A stretch of DNA of 64,000 bases from Microbispora hainanensis. GTDB lineage: Bacteria; Actinomycetota; Actinomycetes; Streptosporangiales; Streptosporangiaceae. The position numbers were made by a program, and so were the translations under genes. The notes beneath the pieces were generated by a model. The model saw only the letters and a list, made by a program, of their open reading frames with translations. It did not search any database and was not told the origin of the DNA. This document shows positions 20,302 through 29,099 of the stretch, piece after piece. How positions within the stretch are numbered: the first letter of the stretch is position 1; every line of letters starts with the position of its first letter. The stretch covers positions 16,408 to 80,407 of the forward strand of contig NZ_VIRM01000039.1 in the NCBI RefSeq assembly GCF_006874475.1, read 5' to 3'.

Positions 20302-20424
20302 TGTGCGGCCGGGTGGTGCGGCCGGGTGGTGCGGCCGGGTGGTGCGGCCGGGTGGTGCGGCGGGTGGTGCGGCCGGGTGGTGCGGCCGGGTGGTGCGGCG
20401 GGTGGTGCGGCCGGGTGGTGCGGC
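20302..20424. repeat. tandem 12/13-base repeat
   Basis: About nine and a half copies of TGGTGCGGCCGGG (some 12-base copies lack one C) follow the MFS stop. The array is intergenic, so it encodes nothing obvious. It looks like a slippage minisatellite and has no spacers, so it is not a CRISPR array. Confidence 0.9.
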
Positions 20425-20480
20425 TCGAAGGCGGCCCCTACCCTGGTCGGTCATGACGACCGTGCGAGGGGGCGAGCCGC

Positions 20481-20846
20481 GTGAGCGATGAGGATGTGGC
20501 GTCCCGGCTCAGGGAGATCTGCCTGAACCTGCCGGAGGCCGTGGAGAAGCCGTTCGGGGGCCACACCGCGCCCACCTATCGGGTCGGCGACAAGATGTTC
20601 GCGATGACCGGTGAGGACGGGCGGTCGCTGACGTTCAAGGCCGGGCCGGGGGTGCAGGACGCCCTCGTGGGCTCGGACCCGGAGCGCTTCTTCGTCCCGC
20701 CGTACGTCGGGCGCAACGGCTGGGTGGGCGCACGCCTCGACGTCGAGCAGGACTGGGACGAGATCGCCGGGCTGATCGAGGACAGCTACCGGCTGATCGC
20801 GCCGAAACGGCTGGTCCGGCTCCTCGACGAACGGCCGATCGCTTGA
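20481..20846 (+). CDS. MmcQ/YjbR-family protein
   Basis: A 121-residue protein of the YjbR (CyaY-like fold) family: LPEAVEKPFGGHTAPTYRVGDKMFAM, LTFKAGP, then VGRNGWVGARLD and an ending with IEDSYRLIAPKRL. These small proteins bind DNA in at least one case (MmcQ), but the cellular role is unknown. GTG 20481 is the start, with a purine-rich GCGAGGGGG upstream. Convergent with the GH6 gene. Confidence 0.88.
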   Translation: MSDEDVASRLREICLNLPEAVEKPFGGHTAPTYRVGDKMFAMTGEDGRSLTFKAGPGVQDALVGSDPERFFVPPYVGRNGWVGARLDVEQDWDEIAGLIEDSYRLIAPKRLVRLLDERPIA

Positions 20847-20862
20847 CCGGGTCGCTGCTGCC

Positions 20863-22188
20863 TCACAGGGGCGGGTAGGCGTTGGCGAGGAGCTCCCGGA
20901 ACTGCGGCCCGAACCACTGCCCGGCCGCAGGCGCGTACGGCAGCGCCCCACTGGGCACGGTGCCCTGCATGTAGGTGGGATCGCACATGGGGTCGGGCTG
21001 GAGGCCGTCGGGGCCCGGGACGTTGACGCTCGATCCGTCGGAGACGCCCGGCGGCTTGATCCACGCGTACGCGTCGATGCCGTAGGCGGGCATGGCCGCG
21101 GGCCGCGCGCCGAGCCCGGCCCCGGCCTGGTTGCACCAGTTGCCGACGCTGTGGCGGCGATCCGTCCGCGACTCGTCGACGAACCGGTTCACGTCGCCCG
21201 ATGTGCTGGTGCGGACCGGGCGATAGGGGCCGCCCCAGCCGCTGCGCGAGGTGTCGATCACCATGCCGATGCCGGGCCCGAAGCCGGCCGCGATGAGCCG
21301 CTGCCGGAACGCCTGGGCGAACGACAGCTCGTCCACGTAGTCGTTCCCGGCCACCCACCGCGAGTTCTTCACCGGCAGGCCCATATGCGTGGTGAAGTAG
21401 GGCTCGACCAGGGCGCCGTAGCCCGCGACGTTCACCGTGAAGCCGTGCACGGGCGAAGGCTGCCCTCCGGCCGCGCCCGCGATGCTCGCGAGCAGGTCGG
21501 CGGCCCTGCCGAAGTTGTCCGGATGACCGACGACGCCGTGATGGGAGGCGTCGAGGTAGACGTACACGTTGGGGATGGCGTGCAGCCGGGTCATCGCGTA
21601 CCGCAGCGCCATGGGATAGGCCCCGCTCGCCTGTACGGCGGCGCAGCGGGAGGTGGCGGCGGGCAGGAGCAGCCCCGGCAGGAAGTCGGGCTCGACGATC
21701 GCCACGATGCGCAACCTCTGGTAGGCCGGGTCGGCCAGGATCTCGGCGATCGGATCGACATACTCGGTCCGATAGCGGTCGAGGCCGTCGGCCGCCACGC
21801 TGAAGTCCCCGTTGGACACCGCACGGGTGCAGTTGCGGTCGGGCAGGTCGTTCAGCACGATCTGGATCGTGAGCGGGGCCGAGCCGTAGGAGTCCTGCAC
21901 GACGGCCTCGTCCAGATGCGCCCGCAGCCCGGGGAAGGAGGCGGTGCCCTCGATGTGGGAGACGCTGTCGAGCCAGACGCCGGTCGGCTGGATGGCCACC
22001 GCCGCCCCGCCGGGCTCGGACACGGCCGACGCGTACCACCAGGGATCGACGTAGCGTTCGGCGGCGACGTACGGGTTGTCGGCACGGGTGTCCGCGGCGG
22101 CGGGGGTGCCCGTGAGGACCGCCGTGACCGGCAGGAGGATCGCCGCCGCGATCGTCGCCATGAGACGCGCTCCCAGCCGCACCGCCAT
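20863..22188 (-). CDS. secreted glycoside hydrolase family 6 cellulase
   Basis: A 441-residue GH6 enzyme (endoglucanase or cellobiohydrolase; inverting). ATG 22188 has AGGAGG 6 bases upstream and begins a Sec signal peptide with an AAAILLPVTAVLTGTPAAADT cleavage region. The catalytic domain follows directly: NPYVAAERYVDPWWYASAV, VVLNDLP-type strand with PDRNCTRAVSNGDFSV, VAIVEPDFLPGLL, YVYLDASHHGVVG and the C-terminal AYAWIKPPGVSDGSS. There is no carbohydrate-binding module or linker, unlike many secreted cellulases. A longer upstream frame is a shadow. The 299-base gap upstream holds no convincing gene or CebR operator. Confidence 0.92.
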   Translation of the reverse strand: MAVRLGARLMATIAAAILLPVTAVLTGTPAAADTRADNPYVAAERYVDPWWYASAVSEPGGAAVAIQPTGVWLDSVSHIEGTASFPGLRAHLDEAVVQDSYGSAPLTIQIVLNDLPDRNCTRAVSNGDFSVAADGLDRYRTEYVDPIAEILADPAYQRLRIVAIVEPDFLPGLLLPAATSRCAAVQASGAYPMALRYAMTRLHAIPNVYVYLDASHHGVVGHPDNFGRAADLLASIAGAAGGQPSPVHGFTVNVAGYGALVEPYFTTHMGLPVKNSRWVAGNDYVDELSFAQAFRQRLIAAGFGPGIGMVIDTSRSGWGGPYRPVRTSTSGDVNRFVDESRTDRRHSVGNWCNQAGAGLGARPAAMPAYGIDAYAWIKPPGVSDGSSVNVPGPDGLQPDPMCDPTYMQGTVPSGALPYAPAAGQWFGPQFRELLANAYPPL

Positions 22189-22487
22189 GCCGTGCCTCCT
22201 CACCGCGCGAGACCGTCGCCACCACGCACGATTCACCGGCCGGGCGGGCGCGTACAGGGTTTGATCGCACCTGCCGCCGTACGCGCGTGGGGACCGGGGG
22301 AGATCACCCGCCCTCAGCTTGGCGAACGCCGCGTCGCGCGAGGTCGGCCGGTGCCGCCGCGCGCCCGGTCGCCTGAAAGCTTCAGCCGGCCCGAACGGCA
22401 GCAGGGCGGAGGGCGGCGGTGCAGGAGGGCGGAGGCGCGGACGGTAACGAGGCGAGGGCTTCTGGTGGGACGCCCTGGAGGCCGCCG

Positions 22488-23954
22488 TCAGCGCGCCGCG
22501 GCGGCCGGCTCCGTGACGCGGGCGCCCGTCACGACGAGGCCCAGGCAGACCAGGGCCGCTGCCGCCACCGCCGCCAGCATGACGGGGTAGGAGAGCCACG
22601 ACGACAGACCGGCCAGCACGGTGGGGAGCAGGAAGCCCGCGTAGGCGAGCATGTAGTAGACGCCGGTCAGCCCGGCCAGGTCGTCGGGGCCGGCCATGCG
22701 CTGGATCTCCAGCAGCCCGGAGACCACCGCGATGCCATAACCGGCGCCCAGGGCGGCGGCGGTGACGGCCGCGAGCCACGGCGACAGCAGCACCGCGTTC
22801 GCCGCGCACAGCGCCGCGCCCAGAAGCATCACGGCCATCGCCACAACCGGAGCCCGCCCGGTCCGTGCTCCCGCCGCACGGTCGCCCGCCGCGCCGATTC
22901 CCACGGCACCGATTTCGGCGCCCGCCTCTCCGGACATGGCCACGCCGACGTCCGTGTGGCGCAGTGCCGGGGCGTTCTCGCCGCTTTTCGCCGCGCCGTT
23001 TCTCTCCCCGCTGTGCAGCCACCTGGCCACGGGCTGCACCGCCGCGCCCGTGCCCAGGGTCAGCACGGTCAGCCCGGTCGCATACGCCAGCCCCCAGTCA
23101 CCGACGCGGAAGCCGACGAGCTGGGGCGTGACCGCGTACGCAAGCCCGGCCGCGCCGAACACCCACGGCGCCATCGGCAGCACCACGAGCCGGAACCGCC
23201 TGCGGGCCGGTGCCGGGACGCGAAGGTCGTCCGCCAGCGCCCCGAGGAGCTCGCGCACCGAACCTCCCGCCCGCGCCGGCCGCGTCTCCGGCACCCTCAG
23301 GAGCAGCACGGGTATGGCCGCGGTGAGGAGGAGGTGGACGGCGTACGGGCTCACCATGGGCCACGGTCCCCACTGGGCGAGCACGCCCGCGACCCCGGCG
23401 CCGAGGCCGAAGCCCGCCGTCTGGCACAGCGCGGCCCGGCGCGCGGCGAGCCCGCCGTCCGTCCCTCTCGACAGCTCCTTCACCCAGCTGCTGCCCACCG
23501 ACATGGCGATGCCGACGGCGAAGCCGGTGATCAGCCGTCCCGCGTAGATGGGCCAGGCGCCCTGGCCGCCGAAGCAGAGCACCAGGCTCGCGAGGGCCGA
23601 GGCGACGGTGCCGGCCACCAGCACGGGACGCCGTCCGCGCCGGTCGGACACGGGCCCGGCGAGCAGGAGCCCCGGCACGAGCCCGACGACGTACGCCCCG
23701 AGGAAGGCGTCGACGCTGAGGGCGGAGTAGCCGCCCAACCGGCGATACATCAGCAGCAGCGGGGTGAACTGGTTGCCGCCCCAGCCGCAGGCGAACATCG
23801 CCGCGGCGACGGCCCGCCAGGCGCCGGGACTGAGGACGACGGGACTGAGGGCGACGGGGTTGAGCGTGACGGGGTTGAGCGTGACGGGGCTGGGCGTGAC
23901 GGCAGGCTTGGGGGCGGCCTGCCGGGGCTCCGGCATCCGCTGGGTTTCGGGCAT
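22488..23954 (-). CDS. MFS transporter
   Basis: A 488-residue major facilitator with about 12 membrane segments. Motif A is GPVSDRRGRRPVLVAG between helices 2 and 3. A polar cytoplasmic loop of about 70 residues separates the two halves. The N-terminus carries degenerate Pro repeats (VTLNPVTLNPVALSPV) encoded by 15-base tandem repeats, so the true start may lie further in. It lies 43 bases downstream of the GntR-type gene on the same strand and so may be controlled by it. Substrate unknown. Confidence 0.88.
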   Translation of the reverse strand: MPETQRMPEPRQAAPKPAVTPSPVTLNPVTLNPVALSPVVLSPGAWRAVAAAMFACGWGGNQFTPLLLMYRRLGGYSALSVDAFLGAYVVGLVPGLLLAGPVSDRRGRRPVLVAGTVASALASLVLCFGGQGAWPIYAGRLITGFAVGIAMSVGSSWVKELSRGTDGGLAARRAALCQTAGFGLGAGVAGVLAQWGPWPMVSPYAVHLLLTAAIPVLLLRVPETRPARAGGSVRELLGALADDLRVPAPARRRFRLVVLPMAPWVFGAAGLAYAVTPQLVGFRVGDWGLAYATGLTVLTLGTGAAVQPVARWLHSGERNGAAKSGENAPALRHTDVGVAMSGEAGAEIGAVGIGAAGDRAAGARTGRAPVVAMAVMLLGAALCAANAVLLSPWLAAVTAAALGAGYGIAVVSGLLEIQRMAGPDDLAGLTGVYYMLAYAGFLLPTVLAGLSSWLSYPVMLAAVAAAALVCLGLVVTGARVTEPAAAAR

Positions 23955-23997
23955 GGGGACGTCGAACCTTCGAGAGGAGCGTGGGAGAGGAAGCGGA

Positions 23998-24675
23998 TCA
24001 GCGGTCGGCGGGATAGGGCGAGCCGTGTGTCGCGGTGAGGTGATCGAGCAGGGCCGAGGCGAAGGCCGCGCTGTCTCCGGCGAGGAGGTGGCCGAGGAGG
24101 GCCTCGTGCTCGCCGGCCAGCACGGACAGCCGCTCCGGTCGCGGGCGCAGCGCGGCGATGCTCATCCGCCGCTGCCGGTCGCCGAGCGTGGCGTAGAACC
24201 GGCCGGCCAGCCGATTGCCCGACGCCTCGACGATGCACCGGTGGAACGCCTCGTCGGCGTCGGCGAACCGGCCGACGTCGGCGGCCTCGGCGAGGGCCCG
24301 CTGCTGCCGCAGCAGGTCGCGCATCCTCTCGTGGTGGTCGTCGCGCAGGCCGGTCCTGGCGATGCGCTCCGCCGCTGACCGTTCGAGGGCGAGCCGCAGC
24401 TCCAGGACGTCCGCGGCCTCTCCCGGCGGCACCGGCACCACCACCGCGCCGCGCTTGGGATGCAGCGCCAGCAGTTCCTCCGACTCCAGCCGCAGGAACG
24501 CCTCCCGGACGGGCGTCCTGCTCACGCGTACCCGTTCGGCGATCTCACCCTCGCTGATGAGGCTTCCTCCCGGCAGCTCGCCGGAGAGGATCAGCTCCTT
24601 GGTCACGGCGTACGCGGTGTGGGCGGCGGACGGGCGCTTCGCGGGATCGGCCATGCGAAGGAGCGTAGCAGTCAT
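23998..24675 (-). CDS. GntR-family regulator, FadR/FCD type
   Basis: A 225-residue GntR regulator. The winged helix includes AYAVTKELILSGELPGGSLI and RVRVSRTPVREAFLRLESEE. The all-helical FCD effector domain follows, with metal-ligand-like Asp and His residues (FADADEAFHRCIVEASGN). It is divergent from the dicarboxylate symporter, so organic acids are plausible effectors. The ATG at 24675 lies inside a perfect palindrome and there is no Shine-Dalgarno before it or before the alternative ATG 24654, so the mRNA may be leaderless. Confidence 0.9.
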   Translation of the reverse strand: MTATLLRMADPAKRPSAAHTAYAVTKELILSGELPGGSLISEGEIAERVRVSRTPVREAFLRLESEELLALHPKRGAVVVPVPPGEAADVLELRLALERSAAERIARTGLRDDHHERMRDLLRQQRALAEAADVGRFADADEAFHRCIVEASGNRLAGRFYATLGDRQRRMSIAALRPRPERLSVLAGEHEALLGHLLAGDSAAFASALLDHLTATHGSPYPADR

Positions 24676-24695
24676 AGATACAACTTGTATCTATG
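24673..24695. promoter_or_regulatory. GntR operator overlapping the regulator start codon
   Basis: A perfect 23-base dyad: CATAGATACAA, central C, TTGTATCTATG. The core ATACAA-N-TTGTAT matches FadR-subfamily GntR operators. It covers the start codon of the regulator and its promoter area, so autorepression is expected, with control of the divergent symporter likely. Confidence 0.85.
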
Positions 24696-24777
24696 GCTCT
24701 GGCCCATGCCCGACATCGCGGTCAGCAGGCTCATATGGGATTCCTGGGGCGATTGAGGCTTCACCCGCGCAGCGGAA

Positions 24778-24793
24778 CGTGATACGGATCACA
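24778..24793. promoter_or_regulatory. CRP-like site
   Basis: CGTGATACGGATCACA has GTGA and TCAC arms separated by six bases, the CRP/FNR-family layout (ideal TGTGA-N6-TCACA, one mismatch). It lies in the 324-base gap (24676-24999) between the GntR regulator and the symporter, about 205 bases before the symporter start. Nothing else gene-like was seen in this gap. Confidence 0.5.
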
Positions 24794-24999
24794 TTGAACA
24801 CCGGAATTTACTGCCGGTTGAGGAGGTTTTCTCGCGCTATGAGATCCATCCCGGTGTCCGTGCTGCTCGTCAAGCGGCTGCACGTCGACCTGTGCCGGTT
24901 GAGCAGTCGTCTCTGTCACTGAACGCAGTCACCACTCCCTCCCCCTCCACCACGCATGCCGCCTCGGCGTCAGCATGCCCTCCTGCCGGAGTCTCGTTC

Positions 25000-26298
25000 G
25001 TGAAGAAACTCTCCTTTTCCCTGCAGCTGCTGCTCGGCCTGGTGATAGGCGCGGCCCTCGGGTTCGTCGCCCGCGCCGGTGACGTCACCTGGCTCACCAC
25101 CACCCTCACCGAAGTCGGCAAGATCTTCGTCCAGCTCCTCAAGCTCGCGGTCGCGCCGCTGGTCTTCACCGCGGTCGTCGTCAGCGTGGCCAACCTGCGC
25201 AACGTCAGCGGCGCCGCCAGGCTCGCGGGCAAGACGCTGCTGTGGTTCCTGATCACCTCGCTGATCGCGGTGGTCTTCGGCATCGGCCTCGGCCTGATCC
25301 TCAATCCCGGGGAGGGCGTCACCATCTCCACCGCCGGGGCGAAGGCCGTCGACCTGGACGGCGCCGGAACCTGGCTGGACTTCCTGACCGGCATCATCCC
25401 GACCAACATCGTCACCGCCTTCACCGAGCTCAACGTCCTCCAGATCGTCTTCCTGGGGGTCGTCCTCGGGGCCGCCGCCCTGGCGGCCGGCGAGAAGGCC
25501 GAGCCGTTCCTCGGCTTCAGCCGGTCGGTCCTCGATCTGGTCCAGAAGGCTCTGTGGTGGGTCATCCGGCTGGCCCCGATCGGCACCGCCGGTCTGATCG
25601 GCAAGTCGGTGGCCAGCTACGGCTGGGACCTGCTCGCCCCGCTCGCGAAGCTCAGCGCGGGCGTGTACATCGGCTGCCTGCTTGTGCTCCTGGTGAGCTA
25701 CCCGCTGCTGCTCGCCTTCGTCGGCAAGGTCAGCCCGCTCGCCTTCTATCGCAACGCCTGGCCCGCGATCGAGCTGGCCTTCGTCTCCCGTTCCTCGGTC
25801 GGGACCATGCCGCTCACCCAGAGGGTCACCACCGAGCGCCTGGGCGTCGACCGCGACTACGCCTCCTTCGCGGTGCCGTTCGGGGCCACCACCAAGATGG
25901 ACGGCTGCGCCGCCATCTACCCCGCGCTCGCGGCGATCTTCGTGGCCCAGGTGTTCGGCGTCCACCTGAACGTGGGCCACTACCTGCTGATCGCGTTCGT
26001 CTCCGTGGTCGGCTCGGCCGCGACCGCCGGTCTGACCGGCGCGATCGTGATGCTCACCCTGACCCTGAGCACGCTGGGCCTGCCGCTGGAGGGCGTCGGG
26101 CTGCTTCTGGCGATCGACCCGATCCTCGACATGATCCGCACCGCGACCAACGTCACGGGACAGATGGTGGTGCCCGTCCTGGTCGCCCGTTCCGAGGGCC
26201 GTCTCGACGAGGAGGTGTTCAGCGCTCCGCCGCAGTCTTTGGACGAGGCCCCCGCCGCGGTTCGTCCCGCGTCGGGTCCCGAGCCTGCGCTCGCCTGA
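25000..26298 (+). CDS. dicarboxylate/amino-acid:cation symporter (DAACS family)
   Basis: About 432 residues. GTG 25000 is chosen because GGAG lies 8 bases upstream and the protein then begins with the usual VKKLSFSLQLLLGL; the frame is open to GTG 24892. Two re-entrant hairpin signatures are visible: SRSSVGTMPLTQR (hairpin 1) and FGATTKMDGCAAIYP, the counterpart of the canonical NMDGT motif with Lys and Cys replacements. DMIRTATNVTGQMVVPVLVA is the C-terminal substrate-binding helix. It probably imports C4-dicarboxylates or acidic amino acids with protons or sodium. Divergent from the GntR gene and followed by a strong terminator. Confidence 0.92.
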   Translation: MKKLSFSLQLLLGLVIGAALGFVARAGDVTWLTTTLTEVGKIFVQLLKLAVAPLVFTAVVVSVANLRNVSGAARLAGKTLLWFLITSLIAVVFGIGLGLILNPGEGVTISTAGAKAVDLDGAGTWLDFLTGIIPTNIVTAFTELNVLQIVFLGVVLGAAALAAGEKAEPFLGFSRSVLDLVQKALWWVIRLAPIGTAGLIGKSVASYGWDLLAPLAKLSAGVYIGCLLVLLVSYPLLLAFVGKVSPLAFYRNAWPAIELAFVSRSSVGTMPLTQRVTTERLGVDRDYASFAVPFGATTKMDGCAAIYPALAAIFVAQVFGVHLNVGHYLLIAFVSVVGSAATAGLTGAIVMLTLTLSTLGLPLEGVGLLLAIDPILDMIRTATNVTGQMVVPVLVARSEGRLDEEVFSAPPQSLDEAPAAVRPASGPEPALA

Positions 26299-26313
26299 TC
26301 CTCCCTCCCGTCC

Positions 26314-26348
26314 GGCCTCGCCCACGACACTGCGTCGCGGGCGAGGCC
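26314..26348 (+). terminator. hairpin after the symporter gene
   Basis: GGCCTCGCCC (26314-26323) pairs perfectly with GGGCGAGGCC (26339-26348) around a 15-base loop, 15 bases beyond the stop. It separates the symporter from the peptidase gene. Confidence 0.8.
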
Positions 26349-26487
26349 GTTCCCTGCGGGCGGCGTGCACGGTGATACATGCCCGAGCGGTCGCTGATAC
26401 ACGGTCCAGGCGGTGCCGACACATGCCCCACCCACGATGGGCGGAGTGCGCGAACCCAGCGCGTCTTCTTCCCAAAGGTGGTCATCG

Positions 26488-28107
26488 ATGTCCTCTGCTC
26501 GCATGTCCGGCCCGCGACCGCGGCCCAGCACCACAGGCAGCACCCAGTCGCCCGTGCCCCAGCCGTCCCGGCGCCGTACGCGGGGATCGCTCGCCGCGCT
26601 GGCGACGACGGGCGCGCTGACGCTGGCGGTCTCCGCGTGCGGCGCGGCGGCCCAGGCCGGGGACGGCGCCGCGGCCGTCAGTGCTGAGGTCCGCGCCGGC
26701 GCGTCCACGCCGGACGTACGGACGCCCCGGCCCGGCGCTCACAGCGCCGGTGACCCGCTCTTCACCTACCTCGGCAACGGTGGATACGACGTCGCCTCCT
26801 ACGACATCCGGTACGACTACCGTCCCGGCACGACGAAGATGAACTCCTCCGTGCGCATCACGGCCACGGCCAAGCAGGCTTTGTCCAGCTTCAGCCTGGA
26901 CTCGAAGGTGGACCGCATCACCTCGGTCTCCGTGCAGGGCGAGCCGGCCGCGTTCAAGGCATCCGGCGAGAAGCTCGTGATCACGCCGCGGCATGCCCTG
27001 CGCGAAGGCGAGTCCTTCCGTGTCGACGTCTCCTACCGCGTCGATCGCGGCGACGACACGCGGTCGCCCTCCTACCCGCCCACGGCGCACTACCTGCAGG
27101 CCTGGCTCGAAAAGGACGACGGTTTCGCGGTCATGGGCCAGCCCGACCGCGCCCACATGTTCTTCCCCGGCAACGACCACCCCAGCGACAAGGCCCGCTT
27201 CACCTTCCGCGTCACCACGCCCAAGAACCTCCAGGCGGTGGCGAGCGGGACGCTGCGCTCGCGCAGGACGACCGGGGGCCGCACCACGTACACCTACACC
27301 ACCCGCGATGCCATCCCGACCGACGTCGCCCAGGTGGCCGTCGGCCGCTTCACGAAGGTGACGGCGCGCGGGCCCCATGGCCTGCCGATCCGCAGCTACC
27401 TCGCGACGGCCCGCTACAAGGCGGCGAAGCCCCGGGTCGACGACATCCCCGAGCAGGTCGCCTGGGTGGAGAAGGAGATCGGCCGCAGGTATCCGTTCGA
27501 GACCTACGGGGTGCTGGGGGTGCCGGGAGACTACGACGGCGTCGCCCTGGAGTCCGCGACGCTTTCCACGTTCAGTGTCGAAGGACTGACGCGTCCGGCC
27601 GAGGAGATCGCGCCGACCATGATCCACGAGCTGGTCCACCAGTATTTCGGCGACGCCGTCTCCGTGCGCACCTGGAACGACATGTGGATCAGCGAGGGCC
27701 ACGCCGAGTACTACCAGCTGCTCTATTCCGTGGCGAAGGGGTATCGGAAGCTCGACGAGGTTCTGAAGCAGCGCTACGAGTTCGAGTTCGACAAGCGGGT
27801 CGAATCCGGGCCTCCCGCGCGGCTCAAGACGGCGCAGGACGTGCTGACCGGCGGGAACAACGGGGGCGTGCTGATGCTCGCGGGCCTGCGTCAGCAGGTC
27901 GGCGACTCCGTCTTCAAGAAGATCGAGCAGACGTTCTACGACCGATACGTGGGCAGGTCCGCGACCACGAAGGACTACATCGACGTGGCCAACCGCGTCA
28001 GCGGGCGCGACCTCACCTCCTATATCGAAGGCTGGCTCTACGGGGCCCAGGTGCCCCCGATGCCGGGCCACCCGGACTGGAAGCGAGCGGCGGCCCCGGC
28101 CTCCTGA
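26488..28107 (+). CDS. M1-family-like metallopeptidase lipoprotein
   Basis: About 539 residues. The N-terminus has a basic stretch, a hydrophobic segment and a lipobox-like LAVSAC, so a surface lipoprotein is likely. The zinc site is HELVHQYFGD (His380, Glu381, His384) with the third ligand Glu403 in WISEGHAEYY, exactly 18 residues later as in M1 peptidases. The aminopeptidase GxMEN signature is replaced by GVALES, so exopeptidase activity may differ. ATG 26488 has AGGTGG 6 bases before it. The beta-sandwich domain before the catalytic part is typical (FSLDSKVDRITSV). Single gene. Confidence 0.88.
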   Translation: MSSARMSGPRPRPSTTGSTQSPVPQPSRRRTRGSLAALATTGALTLAVSACGAAAQAGDGAAAVSAEVRAGASTPDVRTPRPGAHSAGDPLFTYLGNGGYDVASYDIRYDYRPGTTKMNSSVRITATAKQALSSFSLDSKVDRITSVSVQGEPAAFKASGEKLVITPRHALREGESFRVDVSYRVDRGDDTRSPSYPPTAHYLQAWLEKDDGFAVMGQPDRAHMFFPGNDHPSDKARFTFRVTTPKNLQAVASGTLRSRRTTGGRTTYTYTTRDAIPTDVAQVAVGRFTKVTARGPHGLPIRSYLATARYKAAKPRVDDIPEQVAWVEKEIGRRYPFETYGVLGVPGDYDGVALESATLSTFSVEGLTRPAEEIAPTMIHELVHQYFGDAVSVRTWNDMWISEGHAEYYQLLYSVAKGYRKLDEVLKQRYEFEFDKRVESGPPARLKTAQDVLTGGNNGGVLMLAGLRQQVGDSVFKKIEQTFYDRYVGRSATTKDYIDVANRVSGRDLTSYIEGWLYGAQVPPMPGHPDWKRAAAPAS

Positions 28108-28204
28108 CGCTTCCCCGCCGTACGCCACTGAGAGGGGAGCACCGGGTGCGTCCTTATAAGCTCGCAAGCGCGCCATTCGCCGCCTTCGGGGAGACATTTC
28201 AGGT

Positions 28205-29098
28205 TTGGATATCAAGGGCGGGCCGCAGGCCCCTGTCACCGTGCTGCTCGTCGAGGACGACGAGGTGATCCGCAAGACGGTCGGGATGGCCCTGGAACGC
28301 TACGGCTACGCGGTGTCGACGGCCGGCGACGGCCTGACCGGCCTGGAGCTCGCCCGGGAGGGGCGGCACGACCTGTTGCTTTTGGACGTGATGCTGCCGG
28401 GCCTGGACGGCATCGGCCTGTGCCGCGCGGTCAGGGAGACCAGCCTGATCCCGATCCTGATGATGTCCGCGCGCGGTGACTCGCTCGACGTGGTGTCGGG
28501 CCTGGAGGCGGGGGCGGACGACTACGTCGTCAAGCCGGTCGACACCGGCGTGCTGGTGGCCAGGATCCGCTCGCTGCTGCGCCGGGCCACGTTCACCCCC
28601 GATCGCGCCCTCGATTACGGTCCCGGTCGCGCTCCCGATCATGTTTTCGATCGCGGTCCCGGTCCCGGTCGCGGCCCCGGCAGCGAGCCCGAGCGCTGGC
28701 CCACTCCGGGGTCCTCTGCCGAGCCCCCTGCCGAGCTCCCTGTCGGGCCTTCTGCCGGGCCTTCTGCCGGGTATCGACCGGATGATCCCCCGCGATCCGC
28801 GTCCGGCGGGGCAGGCGACCTCGTCTTCGGCGACCTGACCATCGACACCGACGGCCTCGAAGTGCGCCTGGCGGGCGAGCCGGTCGCGCTCGCCCCCACC
28901 GAGCTTCGGCTGCTGCTGGAGTTCGCGGCGCATCCGGGGATCGTGCTGGACCGCCAGACGCTGCTGCGCAACGTCTGGGACTACGGCTGGGACGGCGACA
29001 GCCGCGTCGTGGACCTGTGCGTGCAGCGGCTGCGCAAGAAGATCGGCGCCGACCGGATCGAGACCGTCCGGGGTTTCGGCTACAAGCTGCGGCGCTGA
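28205..29098 (+). CDS. OmpR-type response regulator with long linker
   Basis: A 297-residue regulator. The receiver domain has acidic pocket EDD at 17-19, phospho-acceptor Asp61 in LLLLDVMLPG and Lys in DDYVVKPVD. A 65-residue Gly/Pro/Arg linker with repeats (PGPGRGPG, PAELPVGPSAGPSAG) is much longer than usual. The C-terminal winged helix is typical (VALAPTELRLLLEFAAHPG, VVDLCVQRLRKKIG, VRGFGYKLRR). TTG 28205 is the likely start; GTG 28241 is possible. The sensor kinase begins 1 base after its stop. Confidence 0.92.
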   Translation: MDIKGGPQAPVTVLLVEDDEVIRKTVGMALERYGYAVSTAGDGLTGLELAREGRHDLLLLDVMLPGLDGIGLCRAVRETSLIPILMMSARGDSLDVVSGLEAGADDYVVKPVDTGVLVARIRSLLRRATFTPDRALDYGPGRAPDHVFDRGPGPGRGPGSEPERWPTPGSSAEPPAELPVGPSAGPSAGYRPDDPPRSASGGAGDLVFGDLTIDTDGLEVRLAGEPVALAPTELRLLLEFAAHPGIVLDRQTLLRNVWDYGWDGDSRVVDLCVQRLRKKIGADRIETVRGFGYKLRR

Positions 29099-29099
29099 T

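Noticed and set aside
20302..20424. CRISPR-like array
   Set aside because: Direct repeats are contiguous without spacers, and no cas genes are present.
22160..22188. CebR-type operator (ideal TGGGAGCGCTCCCA) at the GH6 start
   Set aside because: Only a half-site, with an extra base and mismatches, and it lies inside the signal-peptide codons.
22189..22487. Gene in the gap between GH6 and the MFS transporter
   Set aside because: Only long shadow frames cross this 299-base gap and none has a plausible start or known motif.
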